Program-made: the position numbers and the translations under genes
Source: SCGC-AG-212-J23 sp035762345
GTDB lineage: Bacteria > Pseudomonadota > Gammaproteobacteria > Burkholderiales > SG8-39
Length of the DNA: 52,481 nucleotides
Direction: 5' to 3'
Assembly (NCBI GenBank): GCA_035762345.1
Contig: DASTPE010000153.1
Location: forward strand, 1 to 52,481
Notes under the pieces: generated by a model
What the model was told of the DNA's origin: nothing
Database searches by the model: none
What the model saw: only the letters and a program-made list of their open reading frames with translations
Shown here: in pieces, positions 8,773-17,819 of the stretch
How positions within the stretch are numbered: position 1 is the stretch's first letter
Layout of the letters: each line of letters begins with the position of its first letter

Positions 8773-9672
8773 ATGAGCGAGCTCCCTTTCCGCGCGCCGT
8801 TCGAGTTCGAGCCGCTCGTCTTCGGCGAGCCGGGCGGCGAGGCGTACTGGTTCGTGTTCCGCGGAGACAAGCTCCTGGTGGAACTCGGTCCGCCCGAGCG
8901 ACCGAGCGACGATCCGCGTTTTCGCCTGCGTCCAGCCTGGGCGCGCTTGCCACTGTTAAAACGGCACGATCGCCTGTATGAACGCGCTCTGAGGACTCTC
9001 TATCTAGGACGCCTCGGCGGCGTCGATTGCTTCGCCGCCGAACTCGCGCTGGAAGCCGACGTGCCCGCCGGCATGGCGTGGGAGGGCCTGCGGCCCCTTT
9101 TCTCGGTGCTCCACGACGACCACTTTGCCCTTGCAGGCCGTGCGCTCCAGCTCCTCGAATGGGACCGCAACCACCAGTTCTGCGGCCGCTGCGCCACGCC
9201 GACCGAGCCCAAGCGCGACGAGCGCGTGCGCGTGTGCCCAGCCTGCAAGCTTTCGGCCTATCCCAGGGTCGCGCCGGCGGTGATGGCGCTGGTGAGGAAA
9301 GAGCGCCAGGTGCTGCTCGCCCGCAGCCCACATTTCCCGGCCGGCATGTACAGCGCGCTCGCCGGCTTCGTCGAGCCGGGCGAGTCGCTCGAGCAGTGCC
9401 TCGCGCGCGAGGTGGCCGAGGAAGTCGGCGTACGCGTCGGCCGCTCGCGCTACTTCGCGAGCCAGCCCTGGCCGTTTCCGCACTCGCTCATGATCGCGTT
9501 CGTCTGCGAATGGCAGAGCGGGGAGATCCGGCCGCAAGCGGGCGAAATCGAGGACGCAAAATGGTTCGAAGTATTGCAATTGCCGAAACTTCCTAGCAAA
9601 ATCTCGATCGCCCGAAGATTGATCGACGGCGTCTGCCAAGACATCGTGCGCGAGATCCAAGGGCAAACTTGA
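8773..9672 (+). CDS. nudC: NADH pyrophosphatase / NAD-decapping Nudix hydrolase
   Basis: Cleaves NAD(H) to NMN(H) and AMP, and in other bacteria removes NAD caps from RNA. Order of parts in the 299-aa protein: variable N-terminal domain; zinc ribbon CGRC ... CPAC at about residues 136-157; Nudix box GFVEPGESLEQCLAREVAEE; and the NudC-specific SQPWPFPHSLM block just after it. This last motif separates NADH pyrophosphatases from other Nudix enzymes. It is divergent from tkt, with 38 bp between the two start codons. Confidence 0.95.
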   Translation: MSELPFRAPFEFEPLVFGEPGGEAYWFVFRGDKLLVELGPPERPSDDPRFRLRPAWARLPLLKRHDRLYERALRTLYLGRLGGVDCFAAELALEADVPAGMAWEGLRPLFSVLHDDHFALAGRALQLLEWDRNHQFCGRCATPTEPKRDERVRVCPACKLSAYPRVAPAVMALVRKERQVLLARSPHFPAGMYSALAGFVEPGESLEQCLAREVAEEVGVRVGRSRYFASQPWPFPHSLMIAFVCEWQSGEIRPQAGEIEDAKWFEVLQLPKLPSKISIARRLIDGVCQDIVREIQGQT

Positions 9673-9802
9673 CGACCTAGGAGGTCTTGCACGAGTTGAG
9701 CTCGATCGACGAGCACTGTGCGCCGCAAGGCGCGAATGGAAGGCGTGGCCTGGACTCCCGATACGCGGCAGGCTGCGCCTTCGCATTTTGGAGGGTACGG
9801 CA
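9673..9802 (+). promoter_or_regulatory. Hairpin-rich leader upstream of speDE
   Basis: The 130-nt space between nudC and speDE holds three consecutive small hairpins: GACC/GGTC (9674-9686), GCTCG/CGAGC (9700-9714), and GCGCC-GCAA-GGCGC (9720-9733), the last with a GNRA tetraloop. A Shine-Dalgarno GGAGGGT lies at 9789-9795, 7 nt before the ATG. No known riboswitch was recognised. It may be a structured 5' leader, or the first hairpins may simply end the nudC transcript. Confidence 0.35.
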
Positions 9803-11062
9803 ATGAACGGTCTGCATCTCATCGGTGACCTCACCGGCTGCCGCTGCGATCCGCAGCTCCTTCTCGACAGCGACGGCTTCAAAGCCCGCTGCCTCGAGAT
9901 GGTGGCCGCGTCGGGCCTGACCACGATGGACGCCACCTTCCACCAGTTCGAGGGCTCCGGCTTCACGGGCACCGTGGTGCTCGCCGAGTCGCACCTCGCG
10001 ATCCACACCTGGCCCGAGCGCCAGGGGCTGACGCTCGACGTCTACGTCTGCAACTACAGCGCGGATAATTCTGCAAAGGCGCGGAAGCTGTTCGACCTGA
10101 TCGTCGAGTACTTCCAGCCGGGCGAGATCGCCCGCCACGAGGTCGAGCGCGGCGGCCACCTGCTGATGGAGCCGCTCAACGATACGACCGGCTTCTACAT
10201 CAAGGCCAGCGCTCAGCTCGGCGAGTGGCAAACGCGCTTCCAGAAGATGGCGATCTACGACACGCCTCACTACGGCAAGCTCTTCCGGCTCGACGGGTTC
10301 AACATGACCTCCGAGAAGGAGGAGTTCGTCTACCACGAGAACCTGATCCATCCCGCGCTCACCGCCCATGCCGCGCCGAAGAAGGTCCTGATCATTGGCG
10401 GCGGCGACGGCGGCTCCTCCGAGGAAGCGCTCAAGCACCCGTCGGTCGAGAGCGTGACGATGGTGGAGATCGACGGCGACGTGATCGAAGTGGCGAAAAA
10501 GCACTTCTACGCCGTGCACCAGGGCGTGTTCGACAACCCGAAGCTGCGGGTACTGATCGAAGACGGCATGAAGTTCGTGCGCGAGACTCAGGAGAAGGTC
10601 GACCTGATCGCGCTTGACCTGAACGATCCGATGGGCCCGGCGGAAGCGCTCTATTCCATCGAGTTCTTCCAGCAGCTGCGCCAGACGCTGGCGCCTGGAG
10701 GGGCACTCACGCTGCACATTGGCGCTCCGGTGGCGCGCCCGGAGCGCGTCGCCCAGCTCGCCCAGCGGCTGAACGCGGTGTTCCGCATCGTTCGGCCGTA
10801 CACGATGTACATCCCGCTTTACGGCTCGCAGTGGGCGATGGCGGTGTGCTCCGACAAGCTCGATCCGAAGTCCTTCACCGCGGACGAGATCGACCGCCGC
10901 ATCGAAGCCCGCAAGCTCGGGGATCTCAAGTACTACAACGGAGAAACCCACGAGGGCGTCTTCGCCCTGCCGAACTTCGTGCGCGATCTGGTGATCCCGG
11001 CGCGCCTGAAGCAGCCGGCCCGCGGCCGCCGGCTGGGCGTCGTCAGCGCCGCAGCAAAATAA
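9803..11062 (+). CDS. speDE: Fused S-adenosylmethionine decarboxylase / spermidine synthase
   Basis: One polypeptide (419 aa) carries both steps that make spermidine from putrescine. Residues 1 to about 125 are the pyruvoyl-type decarboxylase: ESHLAIHTWPE holds the Ser at which the proenzyme self-cleaves, and DVYVCNY follows. Residues from about 140 are spermidine synthase: YDTPHYGKLFRLDG, the GGGDGGSSEEALKHP SAM-binding loop, and DLNDPMGPAEALYS with the catalytic Asp. I chose ATG 9803 because the Shine-Dalgarno GGAGGGT sits 7 nt upstream; the earlier in-frame TTG at 9788 overlaps that Shine-Dalgarno. Such fusions are known in proteobacteria. A structured leader precedes it and a terminator follows. 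Confidence 0.93.
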   Translation: MNGLHLIGDLTGCRCDPQLLLDSDGFKARCLEMVAASGLTTMDATFHQFEGSGFTGTVVLAESHLAIHTWPERQGLTLDVYVCNYSADNSAKARKLFDLIVEYFQPGEIARHEVERGGHLLMEPLNDTTGFYIKASAQLGEWQTRFQKMAIYDTPHYGKLFRLDGFNMTSEKEEFVYHENLIHPALTAHAAPKKVLIIGGGDGGSSEEALKHPSVESVTMVEIDGDVIEVAKKHFYAVHQGVFDNPKLRVLIEDGMKFVRETQEKVDLIALDLNDPMGPAEALYSIEFFQQLRQTLAPGGALTLHIGAPVARPERVAQLAQRLNAVFRIVRPYTMYIPLYGSQWAMAVCSDKLDPKSFTADEIDRRIEARKLGDLKYYNGETHEGVFALPNFVRDLVIPARLKQPARGRRLGVVSAAAK

Positions 11063-11066
11063 GAAA

Positions 11067-11100
11067 AGCAGAAAAAAGGGGGTCAGACGACCCCCCTGCT
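11067..11100 (-). terminator. Intrinsic terminator between speDE and the ankyrin gene
   Basis: GGGGGTC (11078-11084) and GACCCCC (11089-11095) form a 7-bp stem with a 4-nt loop, flanked by a second pairing AGCAG/CTGCT. Read on the minus strand the stem is followed by TTTTTT. That is a canonical rho-independent terminator pointing leftward, for read-through entering from outside, while on the plus strand it ends speDE less perfectly. Its GGGTCAG sequence resembles the REP-like elements. Confidence 0.7.
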
Positions 11101-11685
11101 TTACTTCCCTCCGTAGCGCTGCAACAGGCCGACCATCGCCCCGTTCTGCCGCTCTCGCGCAAGCGACGTCGCCGTTATCCCGCCGGGCCCCGGCCAATTG
11201 GGGTTCGCTCCAGCCTTGAGGAGCGCTTCGGCGCTCGCTGCGTCTCCGAACATAGAGGCAAGCATGAGCGCAGTTACGCCGCGGCTGTCCGGCTTGTCGG
11301 GCCATTTGCCGAGCTTGAGTAGCTGCTCGACGGTCTTCGGGTCGCTGTAAATCACCGCCGTCATTAGATCGTTGAACCGCGGAGCGGGTATCACCGGGCC
11401 GGGAATGATCCGCGGGGTAGCGGGCGGGGGCGCACCTTCCTCCCGCGGCGCGGGCGGCGCAGCGGGGGCTCCCGCGGCAGGCTGGGATGCACCCTCCTTC
11501 GCCGGTTCGGCCGGCAGAGGCGTCGCTTGAACGCCGGAGGCTTGCGCAACTACCGGGGGCTCGGTTGGCAGAGATACTTCGGCCGCCGGAGCCTCCGCAA
11601 GCACCGGGCTGGCCATGAATCCCACGGCAACCAGGCACGCGAGGAGCGTAGTGCGCAAACGGCCGTGGTTCATTTCCCCGCTCAT
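11101..11685 (-). CDS. Secreted ankyrin-repeat protein
   Basis: A 194-aa exported protein of unknown role. The N-terminus has a signal peptide (hydrophobic TTLLACLVAVGFMAS then a probable cleavage after PVLA). A Pro/Ala-rich linker of about 65 residues follows, then about three ankyrin-type repeats (RGVTALMLASMFGDAASAEA and KAGANPNWPGPGGITATSLA are typical halves). I took the ATG at 11685 because GGGAGAGAG precedes it by a few bases; the TTG 18 bp upstream lies before this Shine-Dalgarno. The gene stands alone, convergent with speDE. Its binding partner cannot be deduced. Confidence 0.8.
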   Translation of the reverse strand: MSGEMNHGRLRTTLLACLVAVGFMASPVLAEAPAAEVSLPTEPPVVAQASGVQATPLPAEPAKEGASQPAAGAPAAPPAPREEGAPPPATPRIIPGPVIPAPRFNDLMTAVIYSDPKTVEQLLKLGKWPDKPDSRGVTALMLASMFGDAASAEALLKAGANPNWPGPGGITATSLARERQNGAMVGLLQRYGGK

Positions 11686-11751
11686 AGTTCTCTCTCCCGT
11701 CAACTTGAGGCTTCCTGTGCCCCCTCCCCTCTTACTGGGCCGGCATCAAGC

Positions 11752-13092
11752 CTAAGGCGTCGAGCGCAGCATGTCGCCGACGCAGTTCACGATGCGGTCG
11801 ATATGCTCACGCTGGACGATGAGCGGCGGGGACAGCGCGATGGTGTCTCCGGTGACGCGGATCAAAACGCCCGAATCGAACGCCTTCACGAACACTTCAT
11901 AGGCGCGCTTGCCGGGCTGGCCAGCGCGCGGCTCGAGCTCGATGGCGCCCATCAAGCCGCAGTTGCGGATGTCGATGACGTGCGGCGCGCCCTTCAACGA
12001 GTGAAGCGCCTGCTCCCAGTATGGCGCGAGCTCTGCTCCCCGGGTGAGCAAGCCTTCCTCCTCATAGGTATCGAGCGTGGCGATCCCCGCGGCGCAGGCG
12101 AGGGGGTGGCCGGAATATGTGTAGCCGTGGAAGATCTCGATCCCTTCCGGGCCCTGCATGAACGCGTCGAAGATGTCCTGCCTGACGAACACGGCTCCCA
12201 TGGGGACCGTCGCATTCGTTATTCCCTTCGCCACGGTGAACAAATCCGGAATCACGCCGAAATGCTGCGAACCGAATGGCTTTCCGAGACGACCGAAGCC
12301 AGTGATCACTTCGTCGAAGACGAGCAATATTCCGTAGCGTGAGCAGATGGCTCGCAGGCGTTCGAGGTAGCCCACCGGGGGTACCAGGACACCGGCTGAG
12401 CCCGCCACCGGCTCCACGATCACCGCAGCGATGGTCGAGGGATCGTGTAGCGCACACAGGCGTTCGAGTTCGTCGGCGAACTCGACGCCGTACTTCGGCT
12501 GACCTTTGGAGAATGCGTTGCGCGCCGGATCGTGGGTATGGCGCATATGGTCGACACCCGCGACCCCGGGGCCGAAAACTTTCCTGTTCAGCGTGATGCC
12601 GCCCACCGCCATGCCGCCGAAGTTGACGCCGTGGTATCCGCGCTCGCGGCCGATCAGGCGGTAGCGCCCCGGCTCGCCCCGGGCGCGGTGGTAGGCGAGC
12701 GCGATCTTCAGCGCGCTGTCGGCCGATTCGGACCCCGAATTGGTGAAAAAGACGCGCGTAAAGTCTTGCGGAGCAACTTGCGCCAAGCGCTCGGCGAACT
12801 CGAAGGCGATCGGGTGGCCCATCTGGAACGTGGGCGCGAAGTCCATCTCCTCGACCTGGCGTTTCACCGCCTGGACGATCTTCGGCCGGCAGTGGCCGGC
12901 ATTCACGCACCACAGGCCGGACGTGCCGTCGAGCACCTGGCGGCCTTCAGGAGTCCAGTAGTGCATCCCCTGGGCACGCGCGAGCAGACGCGGCGCCTTC
13001 TTGAACTGCCGGTTCGCCGTAAACGGCATCCAGAAGGCAGCTTGCTCGAGGGCCGGCGACTTCACTTCCCGGGACTCCGCACGCTTGTTCAT
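11752..13092 (-). CDS. Class III omega-aminotransferase (beta-alanine:pyruvate type)
   Basis: A PLP-dependent aminotransferase of 446 aa that moves an amino group from an omega-amino acid or amine to pyruvate. Visible blocks: TSGLWCVNAGHCRP, the phosphate-binding TNSGSESADSALK, LLVFDEVITGFGRLGKPF with the PLP Asp, and VAKGITNATVPMGAVFV with the Schiff-base Lys. The overall pattern fits omega-amino acid:pyruvate aminotransferases. It starts 21 bp after the FAH hydrolase stop, so it is probably the third gene of the leftward SDR-FAH operon, though its chemistry does not obviously belong to sugar-acid breakdown. Exact substrate not assignable. Confidence 0.88.
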   Translation of the reverse strand: MNKRAESREVKSPALEQAAFWMPFTANRQFKKAPRLLARAQGMHYWTPEGRQVLDGTSGLWCVNAGHCRPKIVQAVKRQVEEMDFAPTFQMGHPIAFEFAERLAQVAPQDFTRVFFTNSGSESADSALKIALAYHRARGEPGRYRLIGRERGYHGVNFGGMAVGGITLNRKVFGPGVAGVDHMRHTHDPARNAFSKGQPKYGVEFADELERLCALHDPSTIAAVIVEPVAGSAGVLVPPVGYLERLRAICSRYGILLVFDEVITGFGRLGKPFGSQHFGVIPDLFTVAKGITNATVPMGAVFVRQDIFDAFMQGPEGIEIFHGYTYSGHPLACAAGIATLDTYEEEGLLTRGAELAPYWEQALHSLKGAPHVIDIRNCGLMGAIELEPRAGQPGKRAYEVFVKAFDSGVLIRVTGDTIALSPPLIVQREHIDRIVNCVGDMLRSTP

Positions 13093-13113
13093 GCGGACAA
13101 CATTACACCCTTC

Positions 13114-13962
13114 TCAGGTCGCGTAAGCGAAGACTTTCTGGCGTTGTTCTCCGAGGCCTTGGATCCCCAGGGTCATGACGTCCCCTGGCTTGAGGAACAC
13201 CGGGGTCGGCTTGATGCCGAGCCCCACGCCCGGGGGCGTGCCGGTAGCGATGATGTCGCCGGGAAGGAGCGTCATGTACTGGCTCACATGCGAGATGATT
13301 TTCGCCACGCTGAAAACCATGGTGCGGGTGTTACCCGTCTGCATGCGCTCGCCATTGACGTCCAGCCACATGTCGAGCGTTTGAGGGTCGGGAATCTCGT
13401 CGGTCGTGACGAGCCACGGCCCGATCGGCCCGGCGGTATCGAAGCCCTTGCCCTTGTCCCATTGCGTCGTCGCCATCTGGAAGGCGCGCTCGGAGACATC
13501 GTTCACGATGCAGTAGCCGGCGGCATAGTGGAGCGCGTCGGCCTCGCTCACGTACCTCGCCTGCGTGCCGATGACGACGCCCAGTTCCACTTCCCAGTCG
13601 AGCTTGGTGGAGTTCTTGGGCTGGATGACGTCGTCGCTCGGTCCGTTGATGCAAGTGGTGGCCTTCATGAAAACAATCGGCTCGGAAGGGATGGGCAGGC
13701 CCGCCTCCTTGGCGTGATCGGAATAGTTGAGGCCGATGGCGATGAACTTGCCGATGCCGACGTAGGGCACACCGAAGCGCGGGCTGCCGCTCACTGGAGG
13801 CAGCGTTTCCGGCTTGATGCGCGTGAGCACCTTCAGCCCGCGCGGCGAAATCTCGTTGGGCCCGATGTTGTCGACGACCTTGGAAAGGTCGCGCAACCGT
13901 CCTTCGCCGTCGATGACGCCGGGCTTCTCGTAGCCGGCTTTGCCGTAGCGGCACAGTTTCAT
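13114..13962 (-). CDS. FAH-family hydrolase, likely 2,4-diketo-3-deoxy sugar acid hydrolase
   Basis: A 282-aa fumarylacetoacetase-family enzyme, which cleaves C-C bonds in diketo acids with a divalent metal. The core blocks are present: GVGKFI-type lead-in (YVGIGKFIAIGLNYSDHA), FMKATTCINGPSDDV, DWEVELGVVIG with metal-binding Glu, NDVSERAFQ, and GDIIATGTPPGVGLG. The sequence as a whole resembles the hydrolase of the non-phosphorylated L-fucose/L-rhamnose route, often labelled ureidoglycolate lyase. The start overlaps the stop of the upstream SDR by ATGA, and that SDR resembles the enzyme that would make its substrate. Family sure; substrate inferred from neighbours. Confidence 0.85.
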   Translation of the reverse strand: MKLCRYGKAGYEKPGVIDGEGRLRDLSKVVDNIGPNEISPRGLKVLTRIKPETLPPVSGSPRFGVPYVGIGKFIAIGLNYSDHAKEAGLPIPSEPIVFMKATTCINGPSDDVIQPKNSTKLDWEVELGVVIGTQARYVSEADALHYAAGYCIVNDVSERAFQMATTQWDKGKGFDTAGPIGPWLVTTDEIPDPQTLDMWLDVNGERMQTGNTRTMVFSVAKIISHVSQYMTLLPGDIIATGTPPGVGLGIKPTPVFLKPGDVMTLGIQGLGEQRQKVFAYAT

Positions 13963-14699
13963 ATGGTCATCCCCCCGTCGATCGAATAAGCATTACCGGT
14001 CGCGAACAGCGACTCGTCCGAGGCGAGAAAGACGAGGATCCCGGTGATGTCGTCCACGGTACCGAGGCGGCCCATCGGCTGCCGGGCGACGAAGTCCTTG
14101 CGCGCCTGCATGGGGTCGGGAAAGGCGTTGATGCGGCCCTGAAGCGACGGCGTGTCGACCGTGCCCGGGCAGATCGCGTTGCAGCGGATCCCTCTGGCCA
14201 CGTAATCGGCGGCAATCGACTTCGTTAGGCCGATCACCGCGGCCTTGCTCGCGCCGTAAACGAAGCGGTTCGGCAGGCCGCGGATCGAGGAAGCGACCGA
14301 GGCCATGTTGATGATCGAGCCGCGCCCCTTCTTCAGCATCCCCGGCAGGAAAGCGCGCGTCACGACAAACATCGCTTTCACATTCACCGCGAACGCCTGG
14401 TCCCAGTCTTTCGGAGTCGCATCCAGGATCGAGCCGTGGTGCACGATTCCCGCGCAATTGAACAGGACGTCGATATCGCCGACCTCCTTGCTTGTCCGGG
14501 AGATGGCTCCTTCATCCGTCACGTCCAGAACGCGGGCCCGGATTCCTTCTTTGCCCTCGAGCTCGCCGACGGTCTTGGCGTTCATGTCGGAAGCCCAAAC
14601 TTTCGCCCCTTCGCGGGCGAAGGCGAGCGCCGCCGCGCGGCCCATGCCCTGGCCTGCGGCCGTGATGAACGCGGTTTTACCAGCGAGGCGACCGGCCAT
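13959..14699 (-). CDS. SDR oxidoreductase, likely 2-keto-3-deoxy-L-fuconate dehydrogenase type
   Basis: A 246-aa classical short-chain dehydrogenase. Cofactor loop TAAGQGMGRAAALAFA, NCAG motif (VLFNCAGIVHHGSIL), catalytic Ser in NMASVASSIRG, and the YGASK pair. The NCAGIVHHG and SSIRGLPNRFVYGASKAAVIGL stretches resemble the subgroup that oxidises 2-keto-3-deoxy-L-fuconate, and more distantly animal BDH2. It overlaps the FAH hydrolase by ATGA, which supports consecutive steps: 4-oxidation of a 2-keto-3-deoxy acid, then hydrolytic cleavage. It is divergent from another SDR, with 29 bp between the start codons. Confidence 0.85.
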   Translation of the reverse strand: MAGRLAGKTAFITAAGQGMGRAAALAFAREGAKVWASDMNAKTVGELEGKEGIRARVLDVTDEGAISRTSKEVGDIDVLFNCAGIVHHGSILDATPKDWDQAFAVNVKAMFVVTRAFLPGMLKKGRGSIINMASVASSIRGLPNRFVYGASKAAVIGLTKSIAADYVARGIRCNAICPGTVDTPSLQGRINAFPDPMQARKDFVARQPMGRLGTVDDITGILVFLASDESLFATGNAYSIDGGMTI

Positions 14700-14710
14700 G
14701 GAAGGCGGCG

Positions 14711-14718
14711 ATTATACT
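14711..14718. promoter_or_regulatory. Symmetric -10 element between the two SDR genes
   Basis: ATTATACT again: TATAAT on the minus strand (14716 to 14711, 11 nt before that SDR's ATG) and TATACT on the plus strand (14713-14718, 10 nt before the ATG at 14729). The 8-bp core is identical to the one between tkt and nudC. No clear -35 on either side. Confidence 0.5.
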
Positions 14719-14728
14719 TCGCGTTCCC

Positions 14729-15470
14729 ATGAATCGACTCGATTTCGCGGGCCGAAACGCGATCGTCACCGGCGGCGCGCAAGGCATCGGCCTCGCCATC
14801 GTGCAGCGCCTGGTCGACTCCGGCGCGCGCGTGCGTATCTGGGACCGCGACGACAAGCTGCTCGGGAAAACGCTCGCCAAGCTCGGCAAATCGGCCAGCG
14901 GCGAGGCGATCGACGTGACCCACGCCGACGCGATCGCGCGCGGCACGAAGAATGCGCTCGACGCCCTCGGCAAGATCGACGTGCTGGTCAACAACGCCGG
15001 CATCGCGGGGTTGAGCAAGCCGGTGGTCGACTATCCGGTCGAGGAATGGAAGCGCGTCATCGACATCGATCTCACGGGACCCTTCCTTTGCTGCCGCGCG
15101 GTTGTGCCGCATATGACGGGCGCACGCTACGGCCGCATCGTCAACATCGCCTCGATCGCCGGGAAGGAAGGCAATCCGAACGCCGCGGCCTACGGCGCGG
15201 CAAAGGGCGGCCTCATCGCGTTTACCAAGTCGCTCGGCAAGGAGCTTGCCCAGACCGGGGTCCTGGTCAACTGCGTGACGCCCGCCGCGGCGCAGACCGC
15301 CATCCTGGAGCAGGTCACCGAAGAGTTCGCGCAATACATGCTCTCGAAAATCCCGATGGGCCGCTTCGTCAAGGTGGAAGAGATCGCGGCGCTCGCGTGC
15401 TGGCTCGCCAGCGAGGACTGCAGCTTCTCCACCGGCGGGGTTTTCGATATCTCCGGAGGGAGAGCGACCT

Positions 15471-15475
<5 letters not shown>
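14729..15475 (+). CDS. SDR-family sugar dehydrogenase (probable)
   Basis: A 248-aa short-chain dehydrogenase: TGGAQGIG cofactor loop, VLVNNAGIAG, the catalytic Ser in IVNIASIAGKEGNPNAAAYG with Tyr and Lys (YGAAKGG), and a C-terminus GGVFDISGGRATY. The GKEGNPNA and VNCVTPAAAQTAI stretches are typical of SDRs found in sugar and sugar-acid catabolic clusters rather than FabG. It opens a rightward run whose next gene is a sugar-acid dehydratase; the stop codon overlaps the proposed ATT start of that gene. A likely job is oxidation of the sugar at C1, but the substrate is not proven by sequence. Confidence 0.82.
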
Positions 15476-17195
<1,720 letters not shown>

Positions 17196-17196
17196 C

Positions 17197-17817
17197 GTGG
17201 AGTTCAAGCTCTACTGCTTTGCGCAGTCCGGCAATGCCTACAAGGCAGCGCTGATGCTCAGCCTGTGCGGTGCGAAATGGGAGCCGCGCTTCGTAGACTT
17301 TTTCAACGGAGAGACCCGCACCCCGGAGTACCGCGCGAGCATCAACGAGATGGGCGAAGTGCCGGTGCTGGAGCACGACGGAAAGCGCCTTTCCCAATCC
17401 GGAGCGATCCTCCATTACCTCGCCGAGCACTTCCGCAAGTTCGAGGGTGAAGACCGGTTGGAGGTCCTGCGCTGGATCCTCTGGGACAATCACAAGCTGA
17501 CGAGCTACATCGCCACGCTGCGCTACATGGTGACGCTCGCCAAGGTCGGCGAGCCACAGGTGCATGAATTCTTGCGCGGACGCGTCCGAGGCTCGCTCAT
17601 CGTGCTGGATCTTCATCTCAAGAAGAGCCCTTTTGTAGTCGGAAGCCGGCCGTCGATCGCCGATCTTTCGTTGTGCGGCTACCTATATTGGCCCGACGAG
17701 TTCGGCGTAAGCTGGGCCGAGTTTCCCGCCATCGCGGCCTGGCTCGATCGAATCAAGACCCTTCCTGGCTGGGTACACCCGTACGATCTGATGCCAGGGC
17801 ACCCGCTGAAGAGGTAG
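17197..17817 (+). CDS. Glutathione S-transferase family protein
   Basis: A 206-aa two-domain GST: thioredoxin-like N-terminal half with the glutathione-binding GEVPVLEHDGKRLSQSGAIL segment, and an all-helical C-terminal half with the SIADLSLCGYLY N-capping motif. It starts at GTG one base after the dehydratase stop, and its own stop is followed two bases later by the next ATG, so it is embedded in the sugar-acid operon. GSTs of this kind may carry out isomerisation or thiol-dependent cleavage of a pathway intermediate; that link is inferred from position only. Confidence 0.87.
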   Translation: MEFKLYCFAQSGNAYKAALMLSLCGAKWEPRFVDFFNGETRTPEYRASINEMGEVPVLEHDGKRLSQSGAILHYLAEHFRKFEGEDRLEVLRWILWDNHKLTSYIATLRYMVTLAKVGEPQVHEFLRGRVRGSLIVLDLHLKKSPFVVGSRPSIADLSLCGYLYWPDEFGVSWAEFPAIAAWLDRIKTLPGWVHPYDLMPGHPLKR

Positions 17818-17819
17818 GT

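Noticed and set aside
8735..9331. N-terminal extension of transketolase by about 200 codons
   Set aside because: Sequence upstream of MDSSVTAK is Arg/Ala-rich, lies opposite nudC and would cross the promoter.
9788..9790. TTG as start of speDE
   Set aside because: It overlaps the Shine-Dalgarno that correctly serves ATG 9803.
9677..11638. Long minus-strand open frame opposite speDE
   Set aside because: It runs antisense through a certain gene and across a terminator; composition is artefactual.
11705..11760. Inverted repeat TTGAGGCTT / AAGCCTAA as terminator of the aminotransferase
   Set aside because: The loop is over 30 nt, one mismatch, and there is no T-tract.
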